Source: Thalassiosira profunda (lineage: Eukaryota; Bacillariophyta; Thalassiosirophyceae; Thalassiosirales; Thalassiosiraceae). Taken from it: DNA of 20,054 nucleotides. Position 1 is the stretch's first letter. Every line of letters starts with the position of its first letter. The notes under the pieces were generated by a model that did not search any database, was not told where the DNA came from, and saw only the letters and a list, made by a program, of their open reading frames with translations. The stretch spans positions 1-20,054 of the forward strand of contig JALLAP010000234.1 in the NCBI GenBank assembly GCA_036939355.1, in the 5' to 3' direction. This document shows positions 1-8,246 of this stretch, one piece after another. The position numbers were made by a program, and so were the translations under genes.

Positions 1-231
1 GTCGCCTGGACGCCGAATGCAGTGATGGAGATGCCACCTTTGACGCCGACGCCGTAGGTAGGTATGACAAAACACCATACCCTTGGAGCAACAGCTTATT
101 CCTCAGACGCACACGTGGTGGCGGCGCCGACAGATTCACCATGTTGCCGGCGGCAGTTTGAAGAACATAAATTCCCAGACCCCTCGCCCCCAGCTCGCCG
201 CGGCATACCCGACCTTCCCTCTATTGGCGCT

Positions 232-1737
232 ATGCGTCCCAGATTGCTGATGATCTGCCTGCTACGCCCCAGCGCCGCGCGGGCGCTCGCCACGGTCGGC
301 GGCAGGAGCGGACGCGCCGGAGGCCGGGGCGTCGGGGGAAGCAGGAGCCGCATCCCCATTCCCCGCGGCGGGGCCACCGCCGCCGTCTCCACGTTGCAAC
401 TCGACGACGATTCCTACGAAACCAGCGCGACATCGCTACACGTGGCCTCCCGAAGTGATGTGCACGCTTCCACGGCAGCCAACTCTCGAGAGTCTTCCTC
501 GCCACTGCTCATCTCCGGCCACATCGCCTTCCGGTTGGCCCGGCGGACGGACGTCCCCCACATCCAAAAGTGCAACCTCGCCACATTGCCGGAGAATTAC
601 AACGCCAACTTTTACGTCAACCACATGCGCACGTGGCCGGAATTGACGCTGGTGGCCGAGCACATCCCCGACGGGTGCGACATGCGAGAAGAGGACGACG
701 AAAACACCATCACCCCGCTGCGGGACTATATACGGGGGAGGGACCAACCGAAGCCGAAGAAGGAGGTGGTGGGATACATACTGGGGAAGGTGGAGGAGCG
801 GCCAATCAATCCGCAGCGGCAGATTTTCCCGCCGTCGCGGGTGCCATTGTACGACGACGAAGAAACCTTAATGTCTTATATGAACGGCAATGCGAACGGG
901 GCGCGGGTTTCGCCCTCGGTGAGGGAGCGGAGGCAGATGCCCAAGGAGAAGATTGGGCACGTCACGTCGCTGGCGGTCACTTCTCACGCGCGGCGGTTGG
1001 GGATTGCCTCGTCGCTATTGCACCAGCTCCACTTCCACCTGCGGGAGTGCTACGGCGCGGATTCTGTTGGTTTGCACGTGCGGATCAGCAACAAGGCCGC
1101 CGTGCGGTTGTACTGCGACGAGGGGTACGACGTCGCGGACATCATACCGCTGTATTACGGGGATGGGGAGGACGCCTACTTTATGCGCAAGGACTTAACT
1201 TCCGCAACAGCTTCCGAGGACGTGCAGCGCGAGCAATTCAATCGACGGCAGGCGCAGCCGCAGAGGCAGTGGCGGAGGGGGGAGAGGGAACGGGCCGAAT
1301 GGCTGAATCGGGATGCCGCGCGGGGGAGCTTCTTCGAGAATCGACCGAGCCTGCGGGACACGCTGTCGACGGAGGAGCGGGCGTGGGTGAATCGCGGCAG
1401 TGGAGGTCCGCAAATATCGTCCGTCTCGCGCAGCACCGTGGCCACTAGCGTCGCCAACACACCATCCTTATCAGGGCAATTCAAGCGGAGCTTCCGCACG
1501 TTCTTCAGTCCAGGGGAAGCGACGCAGGACCGGAGGCAGCGGAATCAGTTTCGGGTTCCAGTGTGGGAGGCGGGGCCGGAGGAGCTGAGATTGCCGAGGT
1601 ACAACAGAGTCTTTCGGAGGGAGGTAAATGTCCAACCAGTTGTCGAGAACTTCGTCACAGAGAGGAGCGGTGATGTGGATAATTATGATGACATCGAGAG
1701 CTATGAGGAGGAGGAGCTGGTGATGCCATCGGTGTAA
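232..1737 (+). CDS. NAA10/ARD1-like N-terminal acetyltransferase (GNAT fold) with organelle-type leader
   Basis: This is a GNAT acetyltransferase, 501 aa from the ATG at 232. The core (about residues 98-322) follows the NatA catalytic subunit. It shows CNLATLPENYN, then TWPELTLVAEH, VVGYILGKVEE, GHVTSLAV, the acetyl-CoA loop RRLGIA (about 254-259), LHVRISNKAAVRLY and YYGDGEDAYFMRKDL. The family acetylates protein N-termini using acetyl-CoA. The core is interrupted by two inserts, about 150-178 and 186-241. A 180-residue Arg/Glu-rich tail follows, so the protein is about twice the usual ARD1 length. An in-frame ATG at 64 adds 56 residues of poor coding character. I prefer 232 because it opens with MRPRLLMICLLRPSAARALA, which resembles a signal peptide or presequence and is followed by a Gly/Arg-rich stretch. 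A plastid or mitochondrial location is inferred. It ends tail-to-tail with the SET gene. Confidence 0.85.
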   Translation: MRPRLLMICLLRPSAARALATVGGRSGRAGGRGVGGSRSRIPIPRGGATAAVSTLQLDDDSYETSATSLHVASRSDVHASTAANSRESSSPLLISGHIAFRLARRTDVPHIQKCNLATLPENYNANFYVNHMRTWPELTLVAEHIPDGCDMREEDDENTITPLRDYIRGRDQPKPKKEVVGYILGKVEERPINPQRQIFPPSRVPLYDDEETLMSYMNGNANGARVSPSVRERRQMPKEKIGHVTSLAVTSHARRLGIASSLLHQLHFHLRECYGADSVGLHVRISNKAAVRLYCDEGYDVADIIPLYYGDGEDAYFMRKDLTSATASEDVQREQFNRRQAQPQRQWRRGERERAEWLNRDAARGSFFENRPSLRDTLSTEERAWVNRGSGGPQISSVSRSTVATSVANTPSLSGQFKRSFRTFFSPGEATQDRRQRNQFRVPVWEAGPEELRLPRYNRVFRREVNVQPVVENFVTERSGDVDNYDDIESYEEEELVMPSV

Positions 1738-1839
1738 TTTTGTGCGTGTGGACTGTTGTATCTGTCAGGGGAAGTGTTTGGGGCTGTGTAATTAATAAGT
1801 AGCAATGCAATCGATGAACAGCGCTGCTTGTGCCGAAGC

Positions 1840-3879
1840 TCATCCGAGTTCTTCCATTATCTCCTTGTTGAACTGCGCTTGATCATTCAATCGTCCTCGT
1901 ACTCCAGCGTCGTGGCGAATGTGTTGGTTTCTGTTTCTCAACGTGTGGTGTTCCTCCGCGGCCGTTCTGCCCGCCGTCGGCATCGAGTAGATCGGCTGGT
2001 CCTTCTTCTCGCCATCCTCGCACCCACAGCTCACCAACTGACTCTCCAGCACTGCCATCTCGTCTTTGAGCAGGTCCACTTTTTGGTAGACCTCCCACAA
2101 CTCCTTCTCGCGCATCTTCGCCTTCTCCTCCCATTCGTCGCTCCGCTTTTCCCAATCCTCGGCGAGGCAGGGCGGGACGAGGGGGTGCAGGAACCCAAAA
2201 TTGGCGACGATCACATCCGCACAATCGCTTGTGTAGTAGAAGGTCACTTCCTGTCCTTTCCGGAAGGGGCATGTGGCTACGAGCTCAAACATATGCTCCT
2301 CTGCGTTGTACCTGCCTGTGAGACAGGGCGGTCCAAAGTTGATCAAATCGGCAAGTGGCGCCAGAAACGAGTGCCTTTGGTCGGCGGCCTGGATTGTCGC
2401 ATCATCATCGGCAGTGACAAAATCATCTTCGTTCACGTGCTCCTCGTTTTTGGCCTCGTCCACCCAGCTGTCAGTGGGTTGATTCGCCGGCGGCACGGCT
2501 TCTGATAATCCCGCAGATTGATGAACCTCTGATGGTGGGTCTGCAGTTTTTGTCGTTGGCCTTTTGACCGGTCCCTCCTCCTCTTCGTAATCAATATCTT
2601 TGAGAGGCAAGTAGTGGTGCCAGGAAATGACCAGCGCAAAGGCCCACCGGAAGTTGTCAAAGGAATATGTCCACTCTTGGCCCTCGCTTTCCACCGATAT
2701 ATCATAGCCACTTGGCGGAGCAAACCATTCTGGCTGCTCCTTCACCAACGTGCCCATCACTGCATCGTAAACTTCGTACAAGTCTTGCCGTATGCCGCGT
2801 GCCAAAGACCTCACTTCACCGCCAGCCCTTTCCCTCAGTTCCCGATCGCTCCACAGGAATGGAAACGAATCTGTCGGAGTGCCCACCAATATGTCAATGT
2901 AGTGGGAGAGTGGAGAGTCGCTCCCCAACGATCGATGGTAGAGCACAGCAATTGTGAGCAACGCAATCTCGTATTCTGCCGTGTTTGTCCACCCGTATTT
3001 CCGTCTAGCACTGGGGCCGAGGATGCGCGAGAGCACAGGATCGTGGTCTATTGTCGTGGGGACAGAGAGGAGGGAGTAGAGCGGTATCGAAATCACGATG
3101 TCGCCCAGTTGCACGTCCTGCTTTGCGGCAAGCCCTCGGACCATTTTGGTTGGCATTACGACCTCAGCGGAGATGGAACTGCCATCTGTCGTGGGCGTAG
3201 CGTATTGTTGCAGCCAATCGAATCCTGCTGGATCAGAAGCATCCTCCCCATCCTCTTCCCAGTGCAATTGCAAATGATCCAGGTACTCGAAGTCCCTTAT
3301 CTCGACCACAGATCTTATCCCCAGCACCTTCTCGCACCAGTGCATGTAGGCGTCATTTTCGGATTGCGTGGAACGAGGAGCTGGATCCTCTCCATTTTGG
3401 TCTTGCAGCTGTTGCTTCTGCCGCATGTGACGGCGCTGTCGGCGGTTTGCAGGCTGCTTTTGCACTTTGGATTCGTACGGAGGCGAATCATCAGTTCCGC
3501 CCTCATTTGCACCGATAGATTCTCCCACTGCCAAGTGTTCCGGCTGCGTGATTTTGCCAGCCTTTTCATCAACTGCAGAGCTTTGGCCGTTGTTGTCAGA
3601 ATTCGGATTCGACGCGCTCGATATTGCGTCGCCGCCGAAGGGCGTCGGAGACTCCACTGCCTCTGCAAATGAAAATATTGACCTTTGATTTCCAATGGAA
3701 ATTGACGATAGTGATGCAATCGAGGCGACAAGGAGGGCTGGAATTGCACCTTGTCTCCTCAACCTCAACGGCCGAGCACGGGAAGCAGAAACGGCGACGT
3801 CGACCTCCGCGGCTCTCGCAGCCGGCGGGGACGAAGCACGCCGCGGCCGGCACTTGGAGTGGGATGCCCGCAGTGACAT
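1840..3879 (-). CDS. SET-domain protein lysine/histidine methyltransferase-like (SETD3/Rubisco LSMT class)
   Basis: This 679-residue protein starts at the ATG at 3879; the few in-frame codons upstream begin with TTG. The N-terminus is basic, with a hydrophobic stretch at about residues 45-62 (AIPALLVASIASLSSISI), possibly an organelle leader or membrane anchor. A low-complexity linker follows to about 230. The split SET domain covers about 238-566. It contains RGLAAKQDVQLGDIVISIPL, SHYIDILVGTP, FRWAFALVISWHHYLPL, FLAPLADLINFGPPC and GQEVTFYYTSDCADVIVANF. This is the SETD3/SETD6/plant Rubisco-LSMT arrangement, whose members methylate Lys or His in non-histone proteins using S-adenosylmethionine. 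An acidic insert of about 80 residues splits the domain. The usual Asn-His pair is Asn-Phe here (about 514-515), so activity is uncertain. A charged helical tail follows. The gene is divergent from the gelsolin gene. Confidence 0.85.
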   Translation of the reverse strand: MSLRASHSKCRPRRASSPPAARAAEVDVAVSASRARPLRLRRQGAIPALLVASIASLSSISIGNQRSIFSFAEAVESPTPFGGDAISSASNPNSDNNGQSSAVDEKAGKITQPEHLAVGESIGANEGGTDDSPPYESKVQKQPANRRQRRHMRQKQQLQDQNGEDPAPRSTQSENDAYMHWCEKVLGIRSVVEIRDFEYLDHLQLHWEEDGEDASDPAGFDWLQQYATPTTDGSSISAEVVMPTKMVRGLAAKQDVQLGDIVISIPLYSLLSVPTTIDHDPVLSRILGPSARRKYGWTNTAEYEIALLTIAVLYHRSLGSDSPLSHYIDILVGTPTDSFPFLWSDRELRERAGGEVRSLARGIRQDLYEVYDAVMGTLVKEQPEWFAPPSGYDISVESEGQEWTYSFDNFRWAFALVISWHHYLPLKDIDYEEEEGPVKRPTTKTADPPSEVHQSAGLSEAVPPANQPTDSWVDEAKNEEHVNEDDFVTADDDATIQAADQRHSFLAPLADLINFGPPCLTGRYNAEEHMFELVATCPFRKGQEVTFYYTSDCADVIVANFGFLHPLVPPCLAEDWEKRSDEWEEKAKMREKELWEVYQKVDLLKDEMAVLESQLVSCGCEDGEKKDQPIYSMPTAGRTAAEEHHTLRNRNQHIRHDAGVRGRLNDQAQFNKEIMEELG

Positions 3880-4066
3880 TGCCCTGCAATTGTCGGCCAA
3901 GCGGGGCGGCGGGGGTGTCGTGGGACCCGGCGGCTTGCTAGGGCGGGCGGGCGGGAGCTTCTCGCGGAAAAATGGCGTCGTTGTTGTCGTTGGGGGTACT
4001 TATCCCGTGGGTTGAGCGTCACAAAAATATTTACCCAGAGGAGAAGATAAACTGCCACTTGCAACG
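3880..4066. promoter_or_regulatory. Shared head-to-head promoter region, SET and gelsolin genes
   Basis: A 187-bp gap lies between two divergent start codons, so it must hold both promoters and 5' leaders. The SET side is G/C-rich and the gelsolin side is A/T-richer (4015-4050). I see no CCAAT pentamer. The gelsolin start sits in the context TTGCAACGATG. Confidence 0.5.
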
Positions 4067-5329
4067 ATGGTGAAGCTGAAGCGCTTCAGCTTCGGCCGGA
4101 GGGGGTCGGCAGCCAAGGGCCAGAGCGCCGCGGACCTCCCCGACGGTTCGCCGCCGCCAAGTCAGGCGGATGGCTCGGCGCGCGCCGCAGCGGCGGATCC
4201 GCGACGCCGCCGGTCCACCATCGCCGAGTTCATGGTTCGCGAAGATGCGGCCGAAGTCGCCAAGGCGGCCGAGGCGTTCGAGTGGGACGAGCACGTCGGG
4301 AGTGAGGCCGGCGTGGAGGTGTGGCGCGTGGAGAATGCACGGACCGATGGCGACACTCCTGACTTTGGGATAAAATCTTGGCCGCGGATGCAGTACGGCC
4401 AGTTCTACCGGGGTGACACTTACATTGTCCTCAAGTCCGTCAAGAAGGGTACCAGCCACGTTTTGTGGCACGACATCTACTATTGGATAGGCTCGGAGAG
4501 TTCGCAAGATGAGTACGGAGTTGCGGCATACAAAGTATGCGAGCTGGACGAATTGCTGGGAGGAAAGCCCGTGCAACACAGGGAAGTGGAGGGAAAGGAA
4601 TCGAAGGGCTTTAGCAGCTGCTTCCCACAGGGAATCACGTACCTCGAGGGAGGCGTGGACAGCGGATTCCGGCACATGAGTTTCCGCAAGGGCAGGGGCA
4701 AGATGATACCCGAAACCCATCGCCTGTATCGGGTGTACCGCGCGTCTGGAGAGAGGGTCACACGCTGCTTCGAGGTTCCCTTGAGCGCCTCATCCCTGAA
4801 CGACGGCGATGCTTTCATTCTCGATGCCGGTGAGTATATCTTCACTTGGTTTGGGAGAGGGGTGTCTGCCTTTGAAAAGAGCAAGGCCGCCACGGTCGTG
4901 ACGAACCTCAAGGAAAACAGGCTGGGAAGCTGCACCTGCAAAACCATCGACCCAGGACAAGACGACGGGCGTTTCTGGAGCTTGCTCGGCGGGAAAGGGG
5001 AAGTCCGGCGGGCCTCAGTGGCCATTCGAAACGATGTGGTGCCGACGACACGGAAGATGTACGTCGTCTCGGACGCCAGCGGCGAGCTGAAGAAGACGGA
5101 AGTGCCCTTCTCGAGAAAGAGTCTTGTGTCTGACGACGTGTGCATCGTGGACGTCGGTGGGAGCGTCTACGTTTGGGTTGGGGAGGGATCGACACTGGCC
5201 GAGAAACAGCAGTCGATGATGATCGTCGACCGCCTCTTGAGAGAAATGGGAAGGGCGGACTCGACGCGGGTGGATCGCGTGATGGAGGGAGAGGAGAAGC
5301 GTTGTCCCTCCTTCGCGGCGGTGTTCTGA
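4067..5329 (+). CDS. Gelsolin/severin-type actin-binding protein with three gelsolin repeats
   Basis: A 420-residue actin-severing or capping protein. A basic, Ser/Ala-rich leader (about 1-65) precedes three gelsolin repeats. Repeat 1 (about 80-195) is closest to villin/gelsolin G1, with YGQFYRGDTYIVLKS, HDIYYWIGSESSQDE, VQHREVEGKES and GGVDSGFRHM. Repeat 2 (about 218-308) includes LNDGDAFILDAGEYIFTWFG. Repeat 3 (about 328-420) includes DDVCIVDVGGSVYVWVGEG. Three repeats match severin, fragmin and CapG rather than six-repeat gelsolin, and there is no villin headpiece. Family members bind, sever or cap actin filaments under Ca2+ and phosphoinositide control, so a cytoplasmic cytoskeletal role is inferred. 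A GGTGAGTATA string near 4828 resembles a splice donor but lies in conserved repeat-2 sequence, so I treat the gene as intronless. Confidence 0.92.
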   Translation: MVKLKRFSFGRRGSAAKGQSAADLPDGSPPPSQADGSARAAAADPRRRRSTIAEFMVREDAAEVAKAAEAFEWDEHVGSEAGVEVWRVENARTDGDTPDFGIKSWPRMQYGQFYRGDTYIVLKSVKKGTSHVLWHDIYYWIGSESSQDEYGVAAYKVCELDELLGGKPVQHREVEGKESKGFSSCFPQGITYLEGGVDSGFRHMSFRKGRGKMIPETHRLYRVYRASGERVTRCFEVPLSASSLNDGDAFILDAGEYIFTWFGRGVSAFEKSKAATVVTNLKENRLGSCTCKTIDPGQDDGRFWSLLGGKGEVRRASVAIRNDVVPTTRKMYVVSDASGELKKTEVPFSRKSLVSDDVCIVDVGGSVYVWVGEGSTLAEKQQSMMIVDRLLREMGRADSTRVDRVMEGEEKRCPSFAAVF

Positions 5330-5418
5330 ATGAGTGGAGAAAAGGTGTTCATTGTACATTAGCAGAATGTAATAATCGTGGATAGGTTGCTGTTATTAGG
5401 CATTATGATGTGTTGGTT

Positions 5419-7673
5419 TCAACCAAAAGCAATGCATACGAGAAGAAACGCGCTAACGCCAAATATCGCGGAGCCAATAGGAGCCGGCTTTGTGTTGGGT
5501 AGGACTGCGCCAGCAGCTCGGTGTGCCTGCATGAACAATGCGGTCCCTGCGTGAAAGTTCTTCTCGCCCAAGCGTCTGCCCGCCATGTCCAACAGGGCAA
5601 CTGTGCAGTTGATATAGATCAAAAGTGCAGTCGCGGACATCCAATGGAAGATCATTGGCCGCCAATACACCGCCGGGAGATCGTTCGCATAAGTAACTGC
5701 TGATAAAAGTCCTGCCCCTCTTATCAAGGCAGCCAAACTGAACTGGGACAAAAAGCATGCTGAATGCTCGTTGGACATTGCTTTCCACCAACGAGCCCGT
5801 GCCCGTGATGGTGGCGCGCTTCTTGCAAGGACCCTCATGGCAAGAATAGCGTTGATGCTCGGAGCCCAACCGCACAAAGCAGCAAGCAATCCGTACCGCA
5901 GCCCGAAAATCACAACTGGCCGCCCACGCGCAGCTGTGAGGATGGCTCATTTTTCTCGACAATTGCGCACACGAAGGCAGTGAAGAACACTGTCACAAAA
6001 GCGCAGAAGTGCCAAAGCATCAGACCCGGATGAAAGCCAAAGAATTCCATTGATGCGAAATGAACCATCGCCACCGAGATTGCAGCTAGATCACGCAAAA
6101 GGGGGTGGCCTGGAATGAGCCGCCGAACATTGAAGATTGTCCAATCCATGTGGCCCTTCGAATCGAGGAGGAAGCACGTGATGCAGAGAACTCCAACCAG
6201 AGCTACCAACAGGGACAGAATGAGGGAGTCCGCTACATTCCACATCTCATTCTCTGACAAAGAAGACACTTGCCGTATGCTCGAGAGGAGTTTGAACCCC
6301 TGGAATGATATCTTTTGCGCCAAAAAAGTAAGTGACGAGATGAATCAACAAAGAATAAAGTCGTCAGCTGCACTCACATTGAACACCAACGCGAGAGTTG
6401 GCATCAGCAGCAGCACATTGCACACGGCGCATTTGGCTTCTTGGTGATTGATGAGGTTGCTCCACGTCTCCCTCGTCGCCGAGAACCGTCCCGGGTGGAG
6501 GCTCGCCTCGTACGCCAGCTGCAAAATATCCAATACGCTCCCGGAATTCCTGCCCCGCATCATCATCATCTGGCGAGAATGCAGCGACAGCATCTGGCTC
6601 TGGGCGCCAATCTGCATGTGATGCTGCTGGAGCAGGTGGCGCTCCTGGGCGTCGCTCTGCCGGAATTTCTCCACCAGCTTGCCGAGACCGCCTTTGAACT
6701 CGCACTGGTGGGCGTCGTGGTCGGCCAGATCCTTCTTCTTCCCCACCCATTCGCACCCCCACTCGGCGTAGCGGCAGCGCATCCGGATGTAGGGACATTG
6801 CGCCTCGTGGGCTTTGAGCAGGCCTATCCTCATTTCGGCCCCGCACCCTCTGAATGGACATGCGACGGTGTCTGTGCACTCCCTGATTTGCCGACACAGC
6901 TCTCTATCATGCGCAATGGATTGCGCAGTGAAATCCCCTCTGCACGAGGGACACTTGGCGGAATTCGGCGGATCCTCCGACTCGGGATTGCGTTCGGCAA
7001 TCCCCTGGCGAAGAACCCTCCGCAGGCAGTTGGCGCAAAATCGTGCCTGGCAGGAGCCGCATCCCACAGGGGAGTCCATGTACTCATAGCAAATCGCGCA
7101 CTCGAATCTCTTCATATTTGCGTGTTCGTTTGTTTGGCAATCCTCATCGCCCTCATTGGCTGCTGAAGAGACGTCACTTGTCTGATTGGGCATCGGCTGC
7201 GGCTCCAGAGGCGGCAGGACCGGCCCTGCCGGTCCCATCCCCGGTATATGTCTGCCCCCGGCGGTGACGTTGATCGCTCTCTGTGGCGCGCCATTAATAC
7301 CCTGCTGCAGTCTCGCTATGGTTGCTTCTCTCGCAATCTCGCGCAAACTTTGGAGCGCAGGCAACCGTCTACCTCCCGGGCTCTGCCCCCCGACGCGCGC
7401 GTTATTTCCATTTCCCGCAGAATCAGAAGTGTTGATATTGATGCTCCCGCCCGAGGAGTTGATGCGGACGACCCCGCCCGCGGCCGGGAGGCGGAGCTGG
7501 ATGCGCCGGGGCTGTCCGGACGCAGACACGGAAGACACGGAGGGGGCGCCATCACCGCTGCTTCCGACAGGATGGTCGTCGGCTGGCGGGTCCCTGGGGG
7601 CAGCGCCGACGAAGGGGGCCTCCTGCCCCCCCGCTGACGGATTCAGGGGTGCCGGGTCGTCCTCAGCCGCCAT
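5419..7673 (-). CDS. RING + TRAF-type zinc-finger, multi-pass membrane protein (probable E3 ubiquitin ligase), spliced
   Basis: The gene starts at the ATG at 7673 (AAGATGGCGG). A disordered Gly/Ser/Pro-rich N-terminus (1-185) leads to an all-cysteine RING-like domain at Cys192, 195, 205, 208, 213, 216, 241 and 244. Two TRAF-type fingers follow: C272-x4-C277-x11-H289-x3-C293 and C300-x6-C307-x11-H319-x4-C324. RING/TRAF proteins are typically E3 ubiquitin ligases. Reading straight on stops at 6345. A phase-0 intron (6377-6312) instead joins ...LALVFN to ISFQGFKLL..., adding several hydrophobic segments (for example SLILSLLVALVGVLCITCFLL, AISVAMVHF and FVTVFFTAF). A second frame change is needed between about 6025 and 5834. 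It leads to a membrane-rich C-terminus ending in SAFLLVCIAFG at 5419. Exon 1 is secure, the first splice is likely and the second join is unresolved. Confidence 0.75.
6312..6377 (-). other. Spliceosomal intron (66 nt) in the RING-TRAF membrane gene
   Basis: On the minus strand, AAT is followed by the donor GTGAGT (first intron base 6377). A T-rich stretch ends with acceptor AAAG (last intron base 6312) before ATATCATTCC. Both sides are in phase 0. Splicing removes the in-frame TGA near 6345 and joins two hydrophobic half-segments into one plausible membrane helix. Confidence 0.75.
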
Positions 7674-8246
7674 CTTGGTGCTGGGCCACCCTTGCGCTCA
7701 CTTGGGGTGATGGACGGACGGATGCCATCACGCAGATCTCATTGCAGATCCAATTGATCTGCTACCATCGCGATCTTCTGACTCATTGGCACGCGCTTCC
7801 AATGACAAGGCGACGAGCCGGGCCAGCGCCAATGCGGGCACCGGCTCATTCTCTTTTGGAGCAGGCCAACCATGGCAGGTTTGATGCACTAGGTTGGTTC
7901 CGTAGCATAGCTTTTAAGACCCACTCCCCACCCTTTGACCAATGGGCGACTTTCAGTCTCAGAGGGGTTTGGGTCAGCACCATCCGGTACTAACCAAGCA
8001 GTTTCGGCGTGCTTGCTGGCAGTTGCTGAGATTGCAATTTAACGCGACAGCTGCAGGCTCGCATCCGCGAACAAATTTGCAAGACACTCATACTTGTGTT
8101 ATCCTGTCGGTCAAAGATAGCTCTAATCGTTGACCACGAAGCCAGGATCCACAGTTCACCTTCACTTGCCGCTCCTGCCGAGCACCATTGCAAACGCCGA
8201 CGACGTTGCTCCTGAGCTGCCCAGTCCTCCCTCCGCGCTAACGACG
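7674..8246. promoter_or_regulatory. Divergent promoter region with a cluster of CCAAT boxes and a short repeat/hairpin
   Basis: No gene is seen in this 573-bp gap between the RING-TRAF and Nudix-like genes. It holds five CCAAT pentamers counting both strands: 7750-7754, 7785-7789 (as ATTGG), 7799-7803, 7829-7833 and 7939-7943. It also holds the repeat/hairpin at 7732-7762. In-frame codons upstream of 8247 begin only with TTG and do not look coding. Confidence 0.5.
7732..7762. repeat. 12-bp tandem repeat overlapping a 7-bp hairpin
   Basis: GCAGATC occurs at 7732-7738 and 7744-7750. These lie within two 12-bp units (GCAGATCTCATT and GCAGATCCAATT). The inverse GATCTGC follows at 7756-7762, giving a possible 7-bp stem with a 5-nt loop. 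A CCAAT box sits at the second arm. Confidence 0.6.

Noticed and set aside
1..63. Possible gene tail at the left edge
   Set aside because: Both strands read open for about 20 codons (plus ending PPLTPTP and TAG; minus giving GVGVKGGISITAFG). Nothing decides between them or shows that either is real.
570..1448. 292-codon plus-strand open frame
   Set aside because: Overlaps the GNAT core in another frame; Gly/Arg/Ala-rich with no motif.
1828..2505. 225-codon plus-strand open frame
   Set aside because: It lies opposite the SET gene, whose domain motifs are clear, and its own translation shows no family features.
2614..3672. 352-codon plus-strand open frame
   Set aside because: Antisense to the SET domain; Cys/Arg/Leu-rich shadow without domains.
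4828..4837. GGTGAGTATA splice-donor-like string in the gelsolin gene
   Set aside because: It encodes the conserved DAGEYIFTWFG block of gelsolin repeat 2, so it is coding.
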